Assembly (NCBI RefSeq): GCF_004152935.1
Contig: NZ_SETE01000010.1
Location: 43,800 to 107,799, forward strand
Source of the DNA: Brumimicrobium glaciale
GTDB taxonomy: Bacteria > Bacteroidota > Bacteroidia > Flavobacteriales_D > Crocinitomicaceae
DNA length: 64,000 bases
Reading direction: 5' to 3'
Position numbers and translations under genes: made by a program
Shown here: piece after piece, positions 17,736-28,168 of the stretch
Position numbering within the stretch: the first letter of the stretch is position 1
Layout: every line of letters begins with the position of its first letter
The notes under the pieces: model-generated
The model's database searches: none
What the model saw: the letters and a program-made list of their open reading frames with translations, nothing else
Told to the model about the DNA's origin: nothing

Positions 17736-19864
17736 AGAAAATAGATTTTAGTAACATATCTCCAATTGAGGTTAAAGAAAACGGAATTCACGAAGCTGTA
17801 AAATCACATGATACAGCAGAAAAGATTGATTTAAAATCATTTTATCAATTCAGTGACATTTCAACTTTGAAACAACGTCATTTTGTATCTGGAATTCCTC
17901 CATATTTAAGAGGACCTTATACGACAATGTACACTGCACGACCTTGGACAATTCGCCAGTACGCAGGATTTTCAACAGCTGAAGATTCAAATGCGTTCTA
18001 TAAAAGAAACCTAAAAGCAGGTCAAAAAGGGCTTTCTGTAGCATTTGATTTGGCCACACACCGCGGATACGATTCAGATCATGAGCGTGTTGAAGGAGAT
18101 GTTGGAAAAGCCGGTGTAGCTATTGATTCTATTATGGACATGAAACTTTTGTTTGATGAAATTCCATTGGATAAAATGTCTGTATCGATGACAATGAACG
18201 GAGCTGTTGTTCCAATTATGGCTTTCTATATCGTAGCAGCAGAAGAGCAAGGTGTTGACAAAAGCTTACTTTCAGGAACCATTCAAAATGACATTCTGAA
18301 AGAGTTTATGGTAAGAAATACCTATATCTATCCGCCACTTCCTTCAATGAAGATTATTTCGGATATTTTTGAATATACATCTCAGAAAATGCCGAAGTTT
18401 AACTCGATTTCGATTTCTGGTTATCACATGCAAGAAGCTGGAGCAACTGCTTCTATTGAGCTAGCCTATACCTTAGCCGATGGATTAGAGTATTTGCGTG
18501 CTGGAATAAATGCAGGATTAAAAATTGATGAATTCGCTCCACGCTTAAGTTTCTTTTGGGGAATTGGGATGAATCAATTCATGGAAATCGCTAAAATGCG
18601 TGCTGGAAGATTATTGTGGTCAAAAATCGTTAAACAATTTAATCCAATAAGTGATAAATCATTGGCATTAAGAACACATTGTCAAACATCTGGTTGGAGC
18701 TTAACTGAACAAGATCCTTTCAATAACGTTGGAAGAACTTGTATCGAAGCAATGGCAGCAGTATTTGGAGGAACACAATCATTACACACGAATGCTTTAG
18801 ATGAGGCAATCGCTTTGCCAACTGACTTCTCTGCAAGAATAGCTAGAAATACACAAATTTATCTTCAAGAAGAAACAGGAATCACTGAATTCATTGATCC
18901 TTGGGGAGGAAGTTACTACGTTGAAAAATTAACGGACGAACTGGTAGAAAAAGCATGGGAATTAATTCAAGAAGTTGAAGAATTAGGTGGAATGGCAAAA
19001 GCTATTGAAACTGGCGTTCCAAAAATGAGAATTGAAGAAGCTGCGGCAAGGAAACAAGCGCGTTTAGACTCAGGAAAAGATGTTTTAGTAGGTGTGAATA
19101 AATACCAACTGGATAAAGAGGAAGAAATGGAGATCTTAGAGGTCGACAATACTAAAGTTCGTCTCTCTCAAATCGCTAGACTAGAAGAATTACGCAAGAA
19201 CAGAAACGAAGACGAAGTGCAAGCCACTTTGAGAGCTTTAGAGAAGATTGCAGCTACTGGCGAAGGAAATATTCTTGAAGCAGCAGTTGAATGTGCACGT
19301 TCTCGCGCTAGTTTAGGAGAAATATCTTCTTCAATGGAAAAATCGTTTGGAAGATATCAGGCAACCATTCGTTCAATTAGTGGAGTTTATTCAAGTGAAT
19401 CTATGACAGATAACGATTTCAATACTGCAAAAGATAAAGCAGAAGAATTTGCAAAATTAGAAGGACGTAGACCTAGAATTATGGTTGCCAAAATGGGTCA
19501 AGATGGTCACGACAGAGGCGCTAAAGTAATTTCTACATCATTCGCTGATATTGGATTTGATGTGGATATTGGTCCATTATTTCAAACACCAAAAGAAGCT
19601 GCCAAACAAGCCGTTGAAAATGATGTGCATGTTGTTGGGGTTTCCTCTTTAGCTGCTGGACACAAAACACTTGTTCCACAAATCATTGCAGAGTTGGATC
19701 GATTAGGAAGAGGTGATATAATGGTAGTTGCAGGAGGAGTTATTCCACAACAAGATTATGATTATCTGTATGACGCTGGTGTTTTTGGAATATTTGGTCC
19801 GGGAACTAAAATCTCAACTTCAGCAATTAAAATACTAGACTTATTAATTGAAAGCGCTAAATAA
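17732..19864 (+). CDS. mutB: methylmalonyl-CoA mutase large (catalytic) subunit
   Basis: Interconverts (R)-methylmalonyl-CoA and succinyl-CoA using adenosylcobalamin. The 710 residues include the substrate barrel ([22 protein letters not shown] at about 67-88; [16 protein letters not shown]) and a C-terminal B12-binding domain. That domain carries the base-off DxHxxG motif ([11 protein letters not shown], about residues 589-599) and the [10 protein letters not shown] loop. No meaB chaperone or epimerase gene is adjacent. Confidence 0.95.
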   Translation: MKKIDFSNISPIEVKENGIHEAVKSHDTAEKIDLKSFYQFSDISTLKQRHFVSGIPPYLRGPYTTMYTARPWTIRQYAGFSTAEDSNAFYKRNLKAGQKGLSVAFDLATHRGYDSDHERVEGDVGKAGVAIDSIMDMKLLFDEIPLDKMSVSMTMNGAVVPIMAFYIVAAEEQGVDKSLLSGTIQNDILKEFMVRNTYIYPPLPSMKIISDIFEYTSQKMPKFNSISISGYHMQEAGATASIELAYTLADGLEYLRAGINAGLKIDEFAPRLSFFWGIGMNQFMEIAKMRAGRLLWSKIVKQFNPISDKSLALRTHCQTSGWSLTEQDPFNNVGRTCIEAMAAVFGGTQSLHTNALDEAIALPTDFSARIARNTQIYLQEETGITEFIDPWGGSYYVEKLTDELVEKAWELIQEVEELGGMAKAIETGVPKMRIEEAAARKQARLDSGKDVLVGVNKYQLDKEEEMEILEVDNTKVRLSQIARLEELRKNRNEDEVQATLRALEKIAATGEGNILEAAVECARSRASLGEISSSMEKSFGRYQATIRSISGVYSSESMTDNDFNTAKDKAEEFAKLEGRRPRIMVAKMGQDGHDRGAKVISTSFADIGFDVDIGPLFQTPKEAAKQAVENDVHVVGVSSLAAGHKTLVPQIIAELDRLGRGDIMVVAGGVIPQQDYDYLYDAGVFGIFGPGTKISTSAIKILDLLIESAK

Positions 19865-19896
19865 ACATTTCTAACATTACATACTAAATAACATAT

Positions 19897-20949
19897 ATGA
19901 CAAAAAGCTTCAAATATGATAAAACAGCAAAGGTCTTATTTATCGTAGCATTTATAGTACTTGCCCTTTACTTCTTTACGAATGTATTGATGCCGATTAT
20001 TTTTTCAGCTATTGTATCATTGATTCTATTACCAATTGTAAAATTCTTTGATAGAATTGGAATCAATAAATCAGTATCTGTTACTTTAACAGTATTAATT
20101 CTTTTGATTTTTACTTCAGGAATAGTTAGTGTTCTTGTTTTTCAAAGTCAATCTATTGTTGTTGAGCTACCAAAAATGATGAATGAAAATGAAAATTTTC
20201 TACACATCAATCCAGATGACTTCACAGCTTCAAAACTAGGAGACATGATTTCCATTAAAACGGAATCTTTACAAGAGTATTTATCTGCTATAAAAGGTGG
20301 ATTGATTTCAATGTTAGAAGGAGGCTACAAAGGTTTATCCAACATGTTGATGTTCCTAATAACTTGTCCTGTATACATTTTCTTCATGCTATTGTATAGA
20401 AATAACGTTTACAGGTTTATTAAAGAATCGCAAAGAAAAAGCAGCGGTAACAAAGACAGCGACGAAGTAATTGATGATGTGAAACACAGTTTGTACCAAT
20501 ACATCAAAGGAATGTTGATCGTTATGCTTGTTGTAGGAACATTAACTTACGTTGGTCTGCTCCTACTGGGAATTAAATATGCTTTATTCTTAGGTATTTT
20601 AACTGCACTATTAACGCCACTTCCATATATTGGTGTAATAATAAGTGCTACTATTCCAATTATCATTGCGATGCTTACAAAAGATACAGCATGGTACATA
20701 TTCGGAGTTGTAGCCGTATTTGCTTTCGTACAATTCCTTGAAGGAAATGTGATTACTCCTAAAATAATGGGAAGTAACGTCAATATAAATCCACTTATTA
20801 TTATCCTAAGTTTGGTGATTTTTGGAGCGATTTCTGGCTTAGTAGGAATGATTCTAACCGTCCCGATTTTGGCAGTCATTAAAGTTATTGTTGAACATTC
20901 TCCGAACCTAAAACGATGGCAGTATTTGATGGAGGACAAAAAAACATAA
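19897..20949 (+). CDS. AI-2E family transporter (permease)
   Basis: A 350-residue polytopic membrane protein of the UPF0118/AI-2E exporter superfamily. Paired N-terminal helices are followed by a soluble loop (about 80-125) and the conserved C-terminal block TPLPYIGVIISATIP (about 243-257) and FLEGNVITPKIMGSNVNINP (about 279-298). Substrates range from autoinducer-2 to Na+/H+ exchange. It is 33 bp after mutB and may be co-transcribed, with no functional link evident. Confidence 0.85.
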   Translation: MTKSFKYDKTAKVLFIVAFIVLALYFFTNVLMPIIFSAIVSLILLPIVKFFDRIGINKSVSVTLTVLILLIFTSGIVSVLVFQSQSIVVELPKMMNENENFLHINPDDFTASKLGDMISIKTESLQEYLSAIKGGLISMLEGGYKGLSNMLMFLITCPVYIFFMLLYRNNVYRFIKESQRKSSGNKDSDEVIDDVKHSLYQYIKGMLIVMLVVGTLTYVGLLLLGIKYALFLGILTALLTPLPYIGVIISATIPIIIAMLTKDTAWYIFGVVAVFAFVQFLEGNVITPKIMGSNVNINPLIIILSLVIFGAISGLVGMILTVPILAVIKVIVEHSPNLKRWQYLMEDKKT

Positions 20950-21077
20950 TTTTGATGTGAATCTAATTCGCAATGTCTATAATATTATGTATTATTATGA
21001 CTTAATTATTGATGTGATAAATAAAATATATTTAAAATTTAGGCACAGTTCTTGAATTTAGATAACTAAAATATAAA

Positions 21078-21803
21078 ATGAAAATGAAAAATATAATTAC
21101 AGCGTTAACAGTATTATTTATTTCTCTAAGTGTTTTTTCACAGGAAACTTTTGAGGATTTGCTTATCATTAAAGCTGATGCAGATTGGGAAAAGTTGATC
21201 AAACATTCAGAAAGATATACCAATAAGAGTTCTTCAGATAAAGAGCCTGTACCCTATTACTTCTTAGCTTACGGATTATATAAAATATCGTTCCAAGCAG
21301 AAAGAGGTGACGAATATAAAGGAGCATACAAAGATGCTTTTACTGCTATTGGGAAAATGTTGCGTTACGACAAAACAGGTGAGGTTCAAGAGAAATATAG
21401 CGAGTTTATAAATGAATTAAAGCTATCTCTTTTAGAAATCATCCAAAACGAAACGGACAACGAAGAATACCGCCGTGCTTTTGGTTGGACAATGCGTTTA
21501 TATAAATTCGGGAGAGATTATGTTCCTGCTTTATATTTAGAAGGTGCTTTGAGAAGTCGAAATAATGATCAATCTACTGCACGAATTAAATGGGAAGAAG
21601 CAAACACATTGGTTAAAGATCAAAAAATTGGAGATTGGTCTGAAGCAGATCAAAAATTACTTATGCTTGGATTATATCAATCAGCTAAGGCACTTAAAGA
21701 TTTAAGACAACCTGATAAAGCTAAAGAAATGATGGATATTGGAGCACCTTATTTTGAAGAAGATAAAAGATGGGAAGCCAATTATGATGATATTGTGAAT
21801 TAG
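21078..21803 (+). CDS. secreted helical-repeat protein of unknown function
   Basis: This 241-residue protein has a signal peptide (about 1-21, ending SVFSQ). The rest looks like TPR-type helical hairpins (PYYFLAYGLYKISFQAE; VPALYLEGALRSRNND; DQKLLMLGLYQSAKALKDL). It is probably periplasmic. A clear terminator follows. Confidence 0.75.
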   Translation: MKMKNIITALTVLFISLSVFSQETFEDLLIIKADADWEKLIKHSERYTNKSSSDKEPVPYYFLAYGLYKISFQAERGDEYKGAYKDAFTAIGKMLRYDKTGEVQEKYSEFINELKLSLLEIIQNETDNEEYRRAFGWTMRLYKFGRDYVPALYLEGALRSRNNDQSTARIKWEEANTLVKDQKIGDWSEADQKLLMLGLYQSAKALKDLRQPDKAKEMMDIGAPYFEEDKRWEANYDDIVN

Positions 21804-21824
21804 GAAAACAAGTTTTATATATTG

Positions 21825-21856
21825 AATCCCGTAGCGAAAGTTGCGGGATTTTTTTG
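21825..21856 (+). terminator. terminator of the 21078 gene
   Basis: AATCCCG-ta...TGCGGGATT stem followed by six T, 21 bp after the stop. Confidence 0.8.
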
Positions 21857-21972
21857 TTGTCTGCGCTTTTACGAGTGTTTTTCCCGTGGATTAGTTTGTC
21901 GATGGCAACAATTGAAAGAAAAAATTAGGTTCTATCATAGAATGCTCAATCACCGAAGATTAATCCGTATTT

Positions 21973-22047
21973 ATTGTATTGTATTGTATTGTATTGTAGA
22001 GGCGCACGGCCGTGCGCCTCTACAATACGATACAATACAATACGCAT
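21973..22047. repeat. long imperfect palindrome with TATTG repeats
   Basis: The centre is a perfect 30-bp palindrome: TGTAGAGGCGCACGG followed by its reverse complement. On both sides run TATTG/CAATA pentamer repeats, so the arms total about 33 nt with one indel. It sits between convergent genes. Similar GGCGCACGGCCGTGCGCC cores are, to my knowledge, common intergenic elements in Bacteroidota and cyanobacteria. Short ORFs across it are not real. Confidence 0.75.
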
Positions 22048-22070
22048 CTACAATTTAATAACATTTTCGT

Positions 22071-23528
22071 TTACATCTTTTCAGAAATAACTTCTTTGTT
22101 TTTCGTAGCGATTACATCTTTCCAAATTGTATCTAGAGATGCTTCTAAGGCTCTTTTCTCTTCTTCTTGTGCCGTATGCATTATTAGAGGGTCGGAGAAA
22201 TAATGCTTCACGAAATTCGTATCGAAGTCTCCACTTCTAAATGCTGGATGTTTCATTACGTATTTCCCGAAGTCAAGGGTTGTTCTTAATCCTGAAATTT
22301 CGTAACCATCAATTGCTTCAATCATTCTATCAATTGATTCTTCTCTTGTTTCTCCCCAAGTCACTAATTTAGCAATCATTGGATCGTAATAAATTGGAAT
22401 TTCCATTCCTTCTTCAAAAGCATCATCAATTCTAATGTAATCAGCAACTGGTTTTTTATAGCGATTTAACGTTCCGATGTCTGGCATGAAATTACTCAAT
22501 GCATCTTCTGCATATACACGCACTTCCATTGCGTGACCATTCATTTGAACGTCCTCTTGTTTGATTGGTAATACTTCATTGTCTGCAACACGAATTTGCA
22601 ATTCAACTAAATCTAAACCTGTGATTTCTTCTGTCACCGGATGTTCTACTTGTAAACGTGTATTCATTTCCAAGAAATAGAATTTCAAATCTCCATCCAA
22701 TAAGAATTCAACAGTTCCTGCACCAGAATAATTACAAGCTTTAGCAACTGCACAAGCTGCTTCCCCCATTTCTTTTCTTAATTCTGGCGTTAAAACAGCA
22801 CTAGGAGCTTCTTCTATTACTTTTTGATGTCTACGTTGAATACTGCACTCACGTTCATGCAAGTGAATTACATTTCCGTGGTTATCTGCAAATATTTGAA
22901 TTTCAATGTGACGTGGTTTAGTAACAAATTTCTCAACGAAAACGGCATCATTTCCAAAAGATGAACGCGCTTCTGATTGTGCAAGACCCATTTGTTCTTC
23001 CATATCCTCCGCTTTCTCAACTAATCTCATTCCTTTACCTCCACCACCGGCAGAAGCTTTAATTAGAACAGGAAATCCAATTTGAATGGCAATTTCTCTG
23101 GCTTCGTTAAAATCAACAACTGCTTTATCAATTCCAGGAACTAGAGGAACGTCGTAAGCTTTTACAGCTTGTTTAGCGCTTAATTTATCACCCATCAATT
23201 GCATTGCTTCCGCTGAAGGTCCAATTAAAATGATTCCTTCTTTTTTCAAACGCTTAGCAAAATCTGCATTTTCAGATAAAAATCCATAGCCAGGATGAAT
23301 TGCATCTACGTTTAAATCTTTAGCAACTTGAATAATTTTATCTTGAACGAGATAACTTTCCGCAGATGGCGCTGGTCCGATATGAACTGCTTCATCTGCT
23401 TCGTGAACAAATGGCGCATTTTTGTCTGCTTCTGAATAAACAGCGACAGATTTAATGTTCATTTTCTTTAAAGTGCGTATAACCCTTCTGGCAATCTCTC
23501 CTCTATTTGCAATTAATACTTTCTTCAT
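22071..23528 (-). CDS. accC: biotin carboxylase subunit (acetyl-/propionyl-CoA carboxylase)
   Basis: An ATP-grasp enzyme of 485 residues that carboxylates biotin on a carrier protein. It shows MKKVLIANRGEIARRVIRTL, the Gly-rich ATP loop SAGGGGKGMR (about 160-169), and the MNTRLQVEHPVTE active-site block (about 288-300). It is about 35 residues longer than E. coli AccC. No biotin carrier or carboxyltransferase gene is adjacent, so acetyl-CoA versus propionyl-CoA carboxylase cannot be settled; the latter would feed the mutase encoded nearby. Its ATG overlaps the tamB stop by 4 bp. Confidence 0.92.
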   Translation of the reverse strand: MKKVLIANRGEIARRVIRTLKKMNIKSVAVYSEADKNAPFVHEADEAVHIGPAPSAESYLVQDKIIQVAKDLNVDAIHPGYGFLSENADFAKRLKKEGIILIGPSAEAMQLMGDKLSAKQAVKAYDVPLVPGIDKAVVDFNEAREIAIQIGFPVLIKASAGGGGKGMRLVEKAEDMEEQMGLAQSEARSSFGNDAVFVEKFVTKPRHIEIQIFADNHGNVIHLHERECSIQRRHQKVIEEAPSAVLTPELRKEMGEAACAVAKACNYSGAGTVEFLLDGDLKFYFLEMNTRLQVEHPVTEEITGLDLVELQIRVADNEVLPIKQEDVQMNGHAMEVRVYAEDALSNFMPDIGTLNRYKKPVADYIRIDDAFEEGMEIPIYYDPMIAKLVTWGETREESIDRMIEAIDGYEISGLRTTLDFGKYVMKHPAFRSGDFDTNFVKHYFSDPLIMHTAQEEEKRALEASLDTIWKDVIATKNKEVISEKM

Positions 23529-26500
23529 TCTTCGTTTTTTATTGCGTTATCGTCTTTGTAATCCTTTGGTATAGGAATTCTTTTGTCTTTACTCTCTTGT
23601 AAATCTACCCAATTCTCTCTTTTCCTAAATATATTAGCAAAAAACTGAAAGAGTTTAAAGTCGTCTAAAGTATGAAATTCTTCTTTATAACTGACCCCTA
23701 CTCCTTGAGTAAATTGTCCCCTCCCTTCATTTTGTAGGACAGTATAATTATTTGACTCATTGAAAACATTCATTCTAAATGTTCCTTGTTCATTTAGTAA
23801 ATATTCAACTTTCACGTCTCCAATTAATGTGTTTTGACTCGAATTACTAGCACTACTAGCATCTGCAGTCTTTTGAGTACCTACACCAAAAGAACCTGAA
23901 ATTAGCAGTCTATCGTCTAGAAATCCTTTAGAAACTCCAAATTCACCAGAAAACTGACCAGAATAATCATCACTTTCTAAGTTAACATTCATTTGATATC
24001 CTTCAGAAATTTTATTCAATAATGCGTTGATCTGTGTAGAAGCTAAATCTAAGAATGCTCCACCATTTCCTCCATTTGCCCCACCTTGCAAAGGCATAAA
24101 AGATTTAGAAATTAAGATGGAAAAGAATTGTTTATTTAACTCATCTTGGTCACTTCGAATTCTTGCAATTACGGCCCTTCCAGATTCAGAAGCTTTAGGA
24201 GCGTCAAGATCAAAGGTAATTTGTGGACTCATCATATCTCCTTTAATGGTCAAATAAGAATATATTTCTTCATTATTAGAATTTTGACTTTCAACAACAT
24301 TTGGCATTACAACAGATAAGTTTGCCGTTGTTTTATAAAATGCATCAATATCTAATAAAGCTTCTAATGGATCTCCAGCCCACTGAACAGTACTTCCAGC
24401 CTGAATGTTAAAGTTTTGTTTATAAGGTCCCATTGCAAAATTATAAACTCCACTGGTAACATTAAAAGTACCATCCATTGCCAATTCATTAAATTGATTC
24501 ACAGATAAACTAAGGTTTCCATTCCCTCTTGCTGAAATCTCATCTCCAATTTTCTCATCAAAAATCAGTTTGACTTCAGCATCTTCTGTTACATCAAAAT
24601 TCAATTGCAAGTCTACGCCTGATAAATCGACTTTCTTTTCTATTTCCTCTAATTCTCCAGCATTTTTAAATGAAATAAATCCATCTTCTTCGATTGTAGT
24701 TGGACCGTACATAGGAAGAACAATTCGCGTTCCTTTTCTGGTTTTCGCATTTACTATAATTGAAAGATTGTCTGTCGTTCCTGAAATATTAGCTATTCCC
24801 GTTACATAAGCATCTCCATAATAAAGGCTATTGATGTCGTATCTCGTATTCATCACCTTAAAACGTTCTACAGGAAGGGCTCTAGATCGATCGGTTGGCA
24901 TACGTTTCGTAGGATGTTCTTCTAAATTGACAATAATCTCAAAAATGAAATCGGAGAAATTATTATGGAATAAAGTTCCTGTAATGAACCCTGTATTGCC
25001 TTCAACATCTTTGACTGGCATCTGGTTAATGTAGAAACCGTCTTTTTCCGACTCAATTTCTCCACTAAAGAACATATCAGAACCTAGTAATGCGATATTT
25101 ACCATTCCCTCACGGAAACCTATTTTACCTTTTACTTCTGGTTCAGCAAAAGTTCCTGTCAGCCTTAGTTTCCCCTCTAATTTCCCTTGTAAATCGCTTA
25201 CAACATCAGGATCTAGGAATTCATTAACTACAGAAATGTCTGTTGATTTAAAATTCAAATTGAAATCTAATCGACCAAGGTCTTCATCTTCTTCGAGCAG
25301 ATAGTTTCCGTCAAATGCAAATGTTTGTTCGTTGCGATAGAAGATATCTCCAAACATTTTGATCCTTGCTTTTTCAGATTGATAATCAGCTCCAAAACTA
25401 ACATTCCCAACTTCCGTTTTATTGATGAATAGTTCTTCAATAATTGCTTCTCCAAAAAATTGAAGATTAGTTATCGGTGTCGTTATATATCCAGCAATAT
25501 TAGCAATTCCAGAAAGTTTCACATCGGGTCCTAATATGTTCCCTAATTCATCAAGATTCAAATCCATTACATCTAAATACAAACGGTCAAATGTTGAATT
25601 AGAAAGTTGTCCATTGGCTGATATATATTGATCTTCGTGTTCTAATTTTAAACCAAGAATATTAAAACAGCTGTCTGAATAATTAATTTCTGCTGTTTTA
25701 CGTAAATTCCATTGGTGTTCATTTAGATTTAAATAGGAAGGTAAAATTTTGATATCAAAACTACCATCATCACGCAATTCTGTAAACCATTCAACGTTTG
25801 ATCTAGAACTTGTTGGATCTTCAAATAGCAATTGAGAATCTATGGTTCCGTTTGCTGCTAATCCAGTAAAGTGAATGTTTTTAAATGCCAATGAATCTCG
25901 AATGGTAACGGTACTGACATCAATTAAAGCCAAAAGTTCTCGATTAGAAACTTCTTGTAAAGCGCTGATGTTGTTTATTCGAATTGAATCATAAGAAACA
26001 TAATCAGCGTTAATATTTAATCCCAGATTGTTCTTTTTTCCATTATAATAACCATCAATTCTGGCTTGATCTGCGATTTGCAATGATGGAACGAAAACGG
26101 ATAAAAGGTCGTTGATTTCTTTAAATTTTATATCATATTCAAAGTGTGTTAACTCATCATTCACATCCATATCCGAATTTGGATTGATAGCAGGAATGAT
26201 TTGCGCCAATTGATAACTGATGTTTTGGGCAACGTTTGAATAATCAATTACTCCATTAAGATTTGCATCTACTATTTGAGATTTAATTGAAATACTGTCT
26301 TTGGTTTTATTTCTTTCCATAAAACCAAGGAAGTTGGTCGTATGAAATGAATTTTCGCCTTCTTGATAATAAATAGAATCAATCACTAAATTACCTTTAA
26401 AATCATCAAAATTTCTCCCAACCAAATCTAAGTGAATTGTAGTATTTAGCTCTCCTCTATCTGCTAAAGCAGGATTCAATTGATCAAGATGAGCACATTC

Positions 26501-28144
26501 TAAAGCAATTTCAGCTTTTATATTTAAGATATTTCCTAGACTTGCATAACCTTTAAAAGTCATATCAAAGTTGTCATCTCTCACATAGAGATTGCCTTTA
26601 AATTCATTCTGAGAAATAGCTCCTTGATTATTAATCTTATAAGATACTCGGTCTAAAATGATGTAATCATAAGCGTAACCAAACAATGAAGATTCTTCTA
26701 AAACCCCAGACAAACCGGTAGCAGTAAAATTTCCGTTTTTAATTGTGGCAGAGCTCATTCCGATGTGTCCATTTATTTCACCATAATTATCACTTTTTAA
26801 AATTTTCCCTAAATCAACCCCAGTAATTTGGATTTGATCCTTTGCGCTATTTTTTGGAATGATTGTAATTTCATTAAAATTCGTATCTGATAAAACCCGG
26901 AAATCATCTTTGAAAGCAAATGACCCTATATTTGTTGAAAGTTCATCTAAACTGATGTTCATATCTGTAATTGAACCCTTAACTTTTAAATTACTTGCGT
27001 TTATTGTGGTGAGTGCTTTTAAAGCTTCCGGCCATTTCAAATAATTTGCTGAAGCACTTTCAGGCAATCTAAATTGCTCAACATCATCAATATTTATTGA
27101 AAGAAAATCTAATTCTTGATCAATATTGGCTTTCGAAATTCTATTAAAATCGGGAAGCGAGAAATCTCCTTTTATGCTTGTGGCTTTTCCATATTTGATA
27201 TAGATTCCTTCTAATTGCAAGTCCTGAACAGATTTTCTTGATGAACCCGTGAGCAAAACAACATTATTCATTCCTTTCAATTGTGGAGCGAAATAAGAAA
27301 CATCTCTTAAGGAAACATAAGAAGTATCAAAAAAGCTCTCCATCTGCACTTTTTCAACGAAATCAGAAAATTCTGAAAGGTTATTTGTCTTCAATAAAAA
27401 GCTATCAACAGCCAGATCCGTAAATTCAGTTTTGATGGATGTTTCTCTTAAATCTAATCCGTTGTTGTTGAATTTTGCTTTGGCTGATAATTTTTTCAAT
27501 TCAAAACCGCTGCGTTCTATTAAAGCCAAGTTGTTTATCTGCGCTTCATAACTACCTGGGGTAATTAAAATATTTTCAGCATTAATATTGATGTGTTTCC
27601 CACTCAAATTATTGTAATCCACTCCAAAAGGAACCAATTCAGAATTCTCATCTTCTAAAGTAAAATGAGCATTTACAATGTTTGCTTCGTAGATATTAAT
27701 ATTAAAGTCTGGTGATTCTGAGGATGTAGTATCTGAAGAAAACGCATCAAGCACAAATTGTAAATTCAGATTTTCTTCTCCTTTGTATGTCTTTAAAGCG
27801 AACCGGGCGTCCTTCACTCCTACTTCATCAATATGAAAGTTGAGGGACATAGCTCCAGCGAGATTGAAATTGACAAAAAACTCATCAATGTATATTAAAG
27901 TATCGTTGTGCTGATCTTCGACATAGAAATGATCAAAATAAACGCGATCAAGAAATGTGATATCGACTTTACCGATAGAAACCTTGGTATCCAGCAATTC
28001 TGATAGATAATTTGCTCCGTGATTGGCCAAGTAAGTTTGAAAATAGGAGGTTCTGATCAAGAATGCAAATGATATGAGTAAGATTAGTGAAATCTCAATC
28101 AGTATAAGGGTCAAATTCCCTAGTATTTTCAGTAATTTTGTCAT
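23525..28144 (-). CDS. tamB: translocation/assembly module TamB-like AsmA protein
   Basis: A giant envelope protein of about 1,539 residues with one N-terminal inner-membrane helix and a long beta-taco repeat body. The C-terminal DUF490/TamB domain (about residues 1050-1480) includes the FNVTSGVYNFAMGPYKQNF and VIARIRSDQDELNKQFFS segments. Family members bridge the periplasm for lipid transport and outer-membrane protein assembly. An upstream in-frame TTG (28156) lies inside the -7 box TATCTTTG, so ATG 28144 was chosen. accC follows with a 4-bp overlap. Confidence 0.88.
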   Translation of the reverse strand: MTKLLKILGNLTLILIEISLILLISFAFLIRTSYFQTYLANHGANYLSELLDTKVSIGKVDITFLDRVYFDHFYVEDQHNDTLIYIDEFFVNFNLAGAMSLNFHIDEVGVKDARFALKTYKGEENLNLQFVLDAFSSDTTSSESPDFNINIYEANIVNAHFTLEDENSELVPFGVDYNNLSGKHININAENILITPGSYEAQINNLALIERSGFELKKLSAKAKFNNNGLDLRETSIKTEFTDLAVDSFLLKTNNLSEFSDFVEKVQMESFFDTSYVSLRDVSYFAPQLKGMNNVVLLTGSSRKSVQDLQLEGIYIKYGKATSIKGDFSLPDFNRISKANIDQELDFLSINIDDVEQFRLPESASANYLKWPEALKALTTINASNLKVKGSITDMNISLDELSTNIGSFAFKDDFRVLSDTNFNEITIIPKNSAKDQIQITGVDLGKILKSDNYGEINGHIGMSSATIKNGNFTATGLSGVLEESSLFGYAYDYIILDRVSYKINNQGAISQNEFKGNLYVRDDNFDMTFKGYASLGNILNIKAEIALECAHLDQLNPALADRGELNTTIHLDLVGRNFDDFKGNLVIDSIYYQEGENSFHTTNFLGFMERNKTKDSISIKSQIVDANLNGVIDYSNVAQNISYQLAQIIPAINPNSDMDVNDELTHFEYDIKFKEINDLLSVFVPSLQIADQARIDGYYNGKKNNLGLNINADYVSYDSIRINNISALQEVSNRELLALIDVSTVTIRDSLAFKNIHFTGLAANGTIDSQLLFEDPTSSRSNVEWFTELRDDGSFDIKILPSYLNLNEHQWNLRKTAEINYSDSCFNILGLKLEHEDQYISANGQLSNSTFDRLYLDVMDLNLDELGNILGPDVKLSGIANIAGYITTPITNLQFFGEAIIEELFINKTEVGNVSFGADYQSEKARIKMFGDIFYRNEQTFAFDGNYLLEEDEDLGRLDFNLNFKSTDISVVNEFLDPDVVSDLQGKLEGKLRLTGTFAEPEVKGKIGFREGMVNIALLGSDMFFSGEIESEKDGFYINQMPVKDVEGNTGFITGTLFHNNFSDFIFEIIVNLEEHPTKRMPTDRSRALPVERFKVMNTRYDINSLYYGDAYVTGIANISGTTDNLSIIVNAKTRKGTRIVLPMYGPTTIEEDGFISFKNAGELEEIEKKVDLSGVDLQLNFDVTEDAEVKLIFDEKIGDEISARGNGNLSLSVNQFNELAMDGTFNVTSGVYNFAMGPYKQNFNIQAGSTVQWAGDPLEALLDIDAFYKTTANLSVVMPNVVESQNSNNEEIYSYLTIKGDMMSPQITFDLDAPKASESGRAVIARIRSDQDELNKQFFSILISKSFMPLQGGANGGNGGAFLDLASTQINALLNKISEGYQMNVNLESDDYSGQFSGEFGVSKGFLDDRLLISGSFGVGTQKTADASSASNSSQNTLIGDVKVEYLLNEQGTFRMNVFNESNNYTVLQNEGRGQFTQGVGVSYKEEFHTLDDFKLFQFFANIFRKRENWVDLQESKDKRIPIPKDYKDDNAIKNEE

Positions 28145-28161
28145 TCGTATTAACAAAGATA
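28132..28161. promoter_or_regulatory. overlapping divergent tamB/tsaD promoters
   Basis: On the minus strand TATCTTTG (28161-28154) precedes the tamB ATG by 9 nt. On the plus strand TAATTTTG (28132-28139), which lies inside the first codons of tamB, is 29 nt before the tsaD start. The start codons are only about 25 bp apart. Confidence 0.45.
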
Positions 28162-28168
28162 TTCAAAG

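Noticed and set aside
21822..22203. Two plus-strand ORFs (78 and 63 codons)
   Set aside because: They read through a terminator and the TATTG palindrome, and the second overlaps accC antisense.
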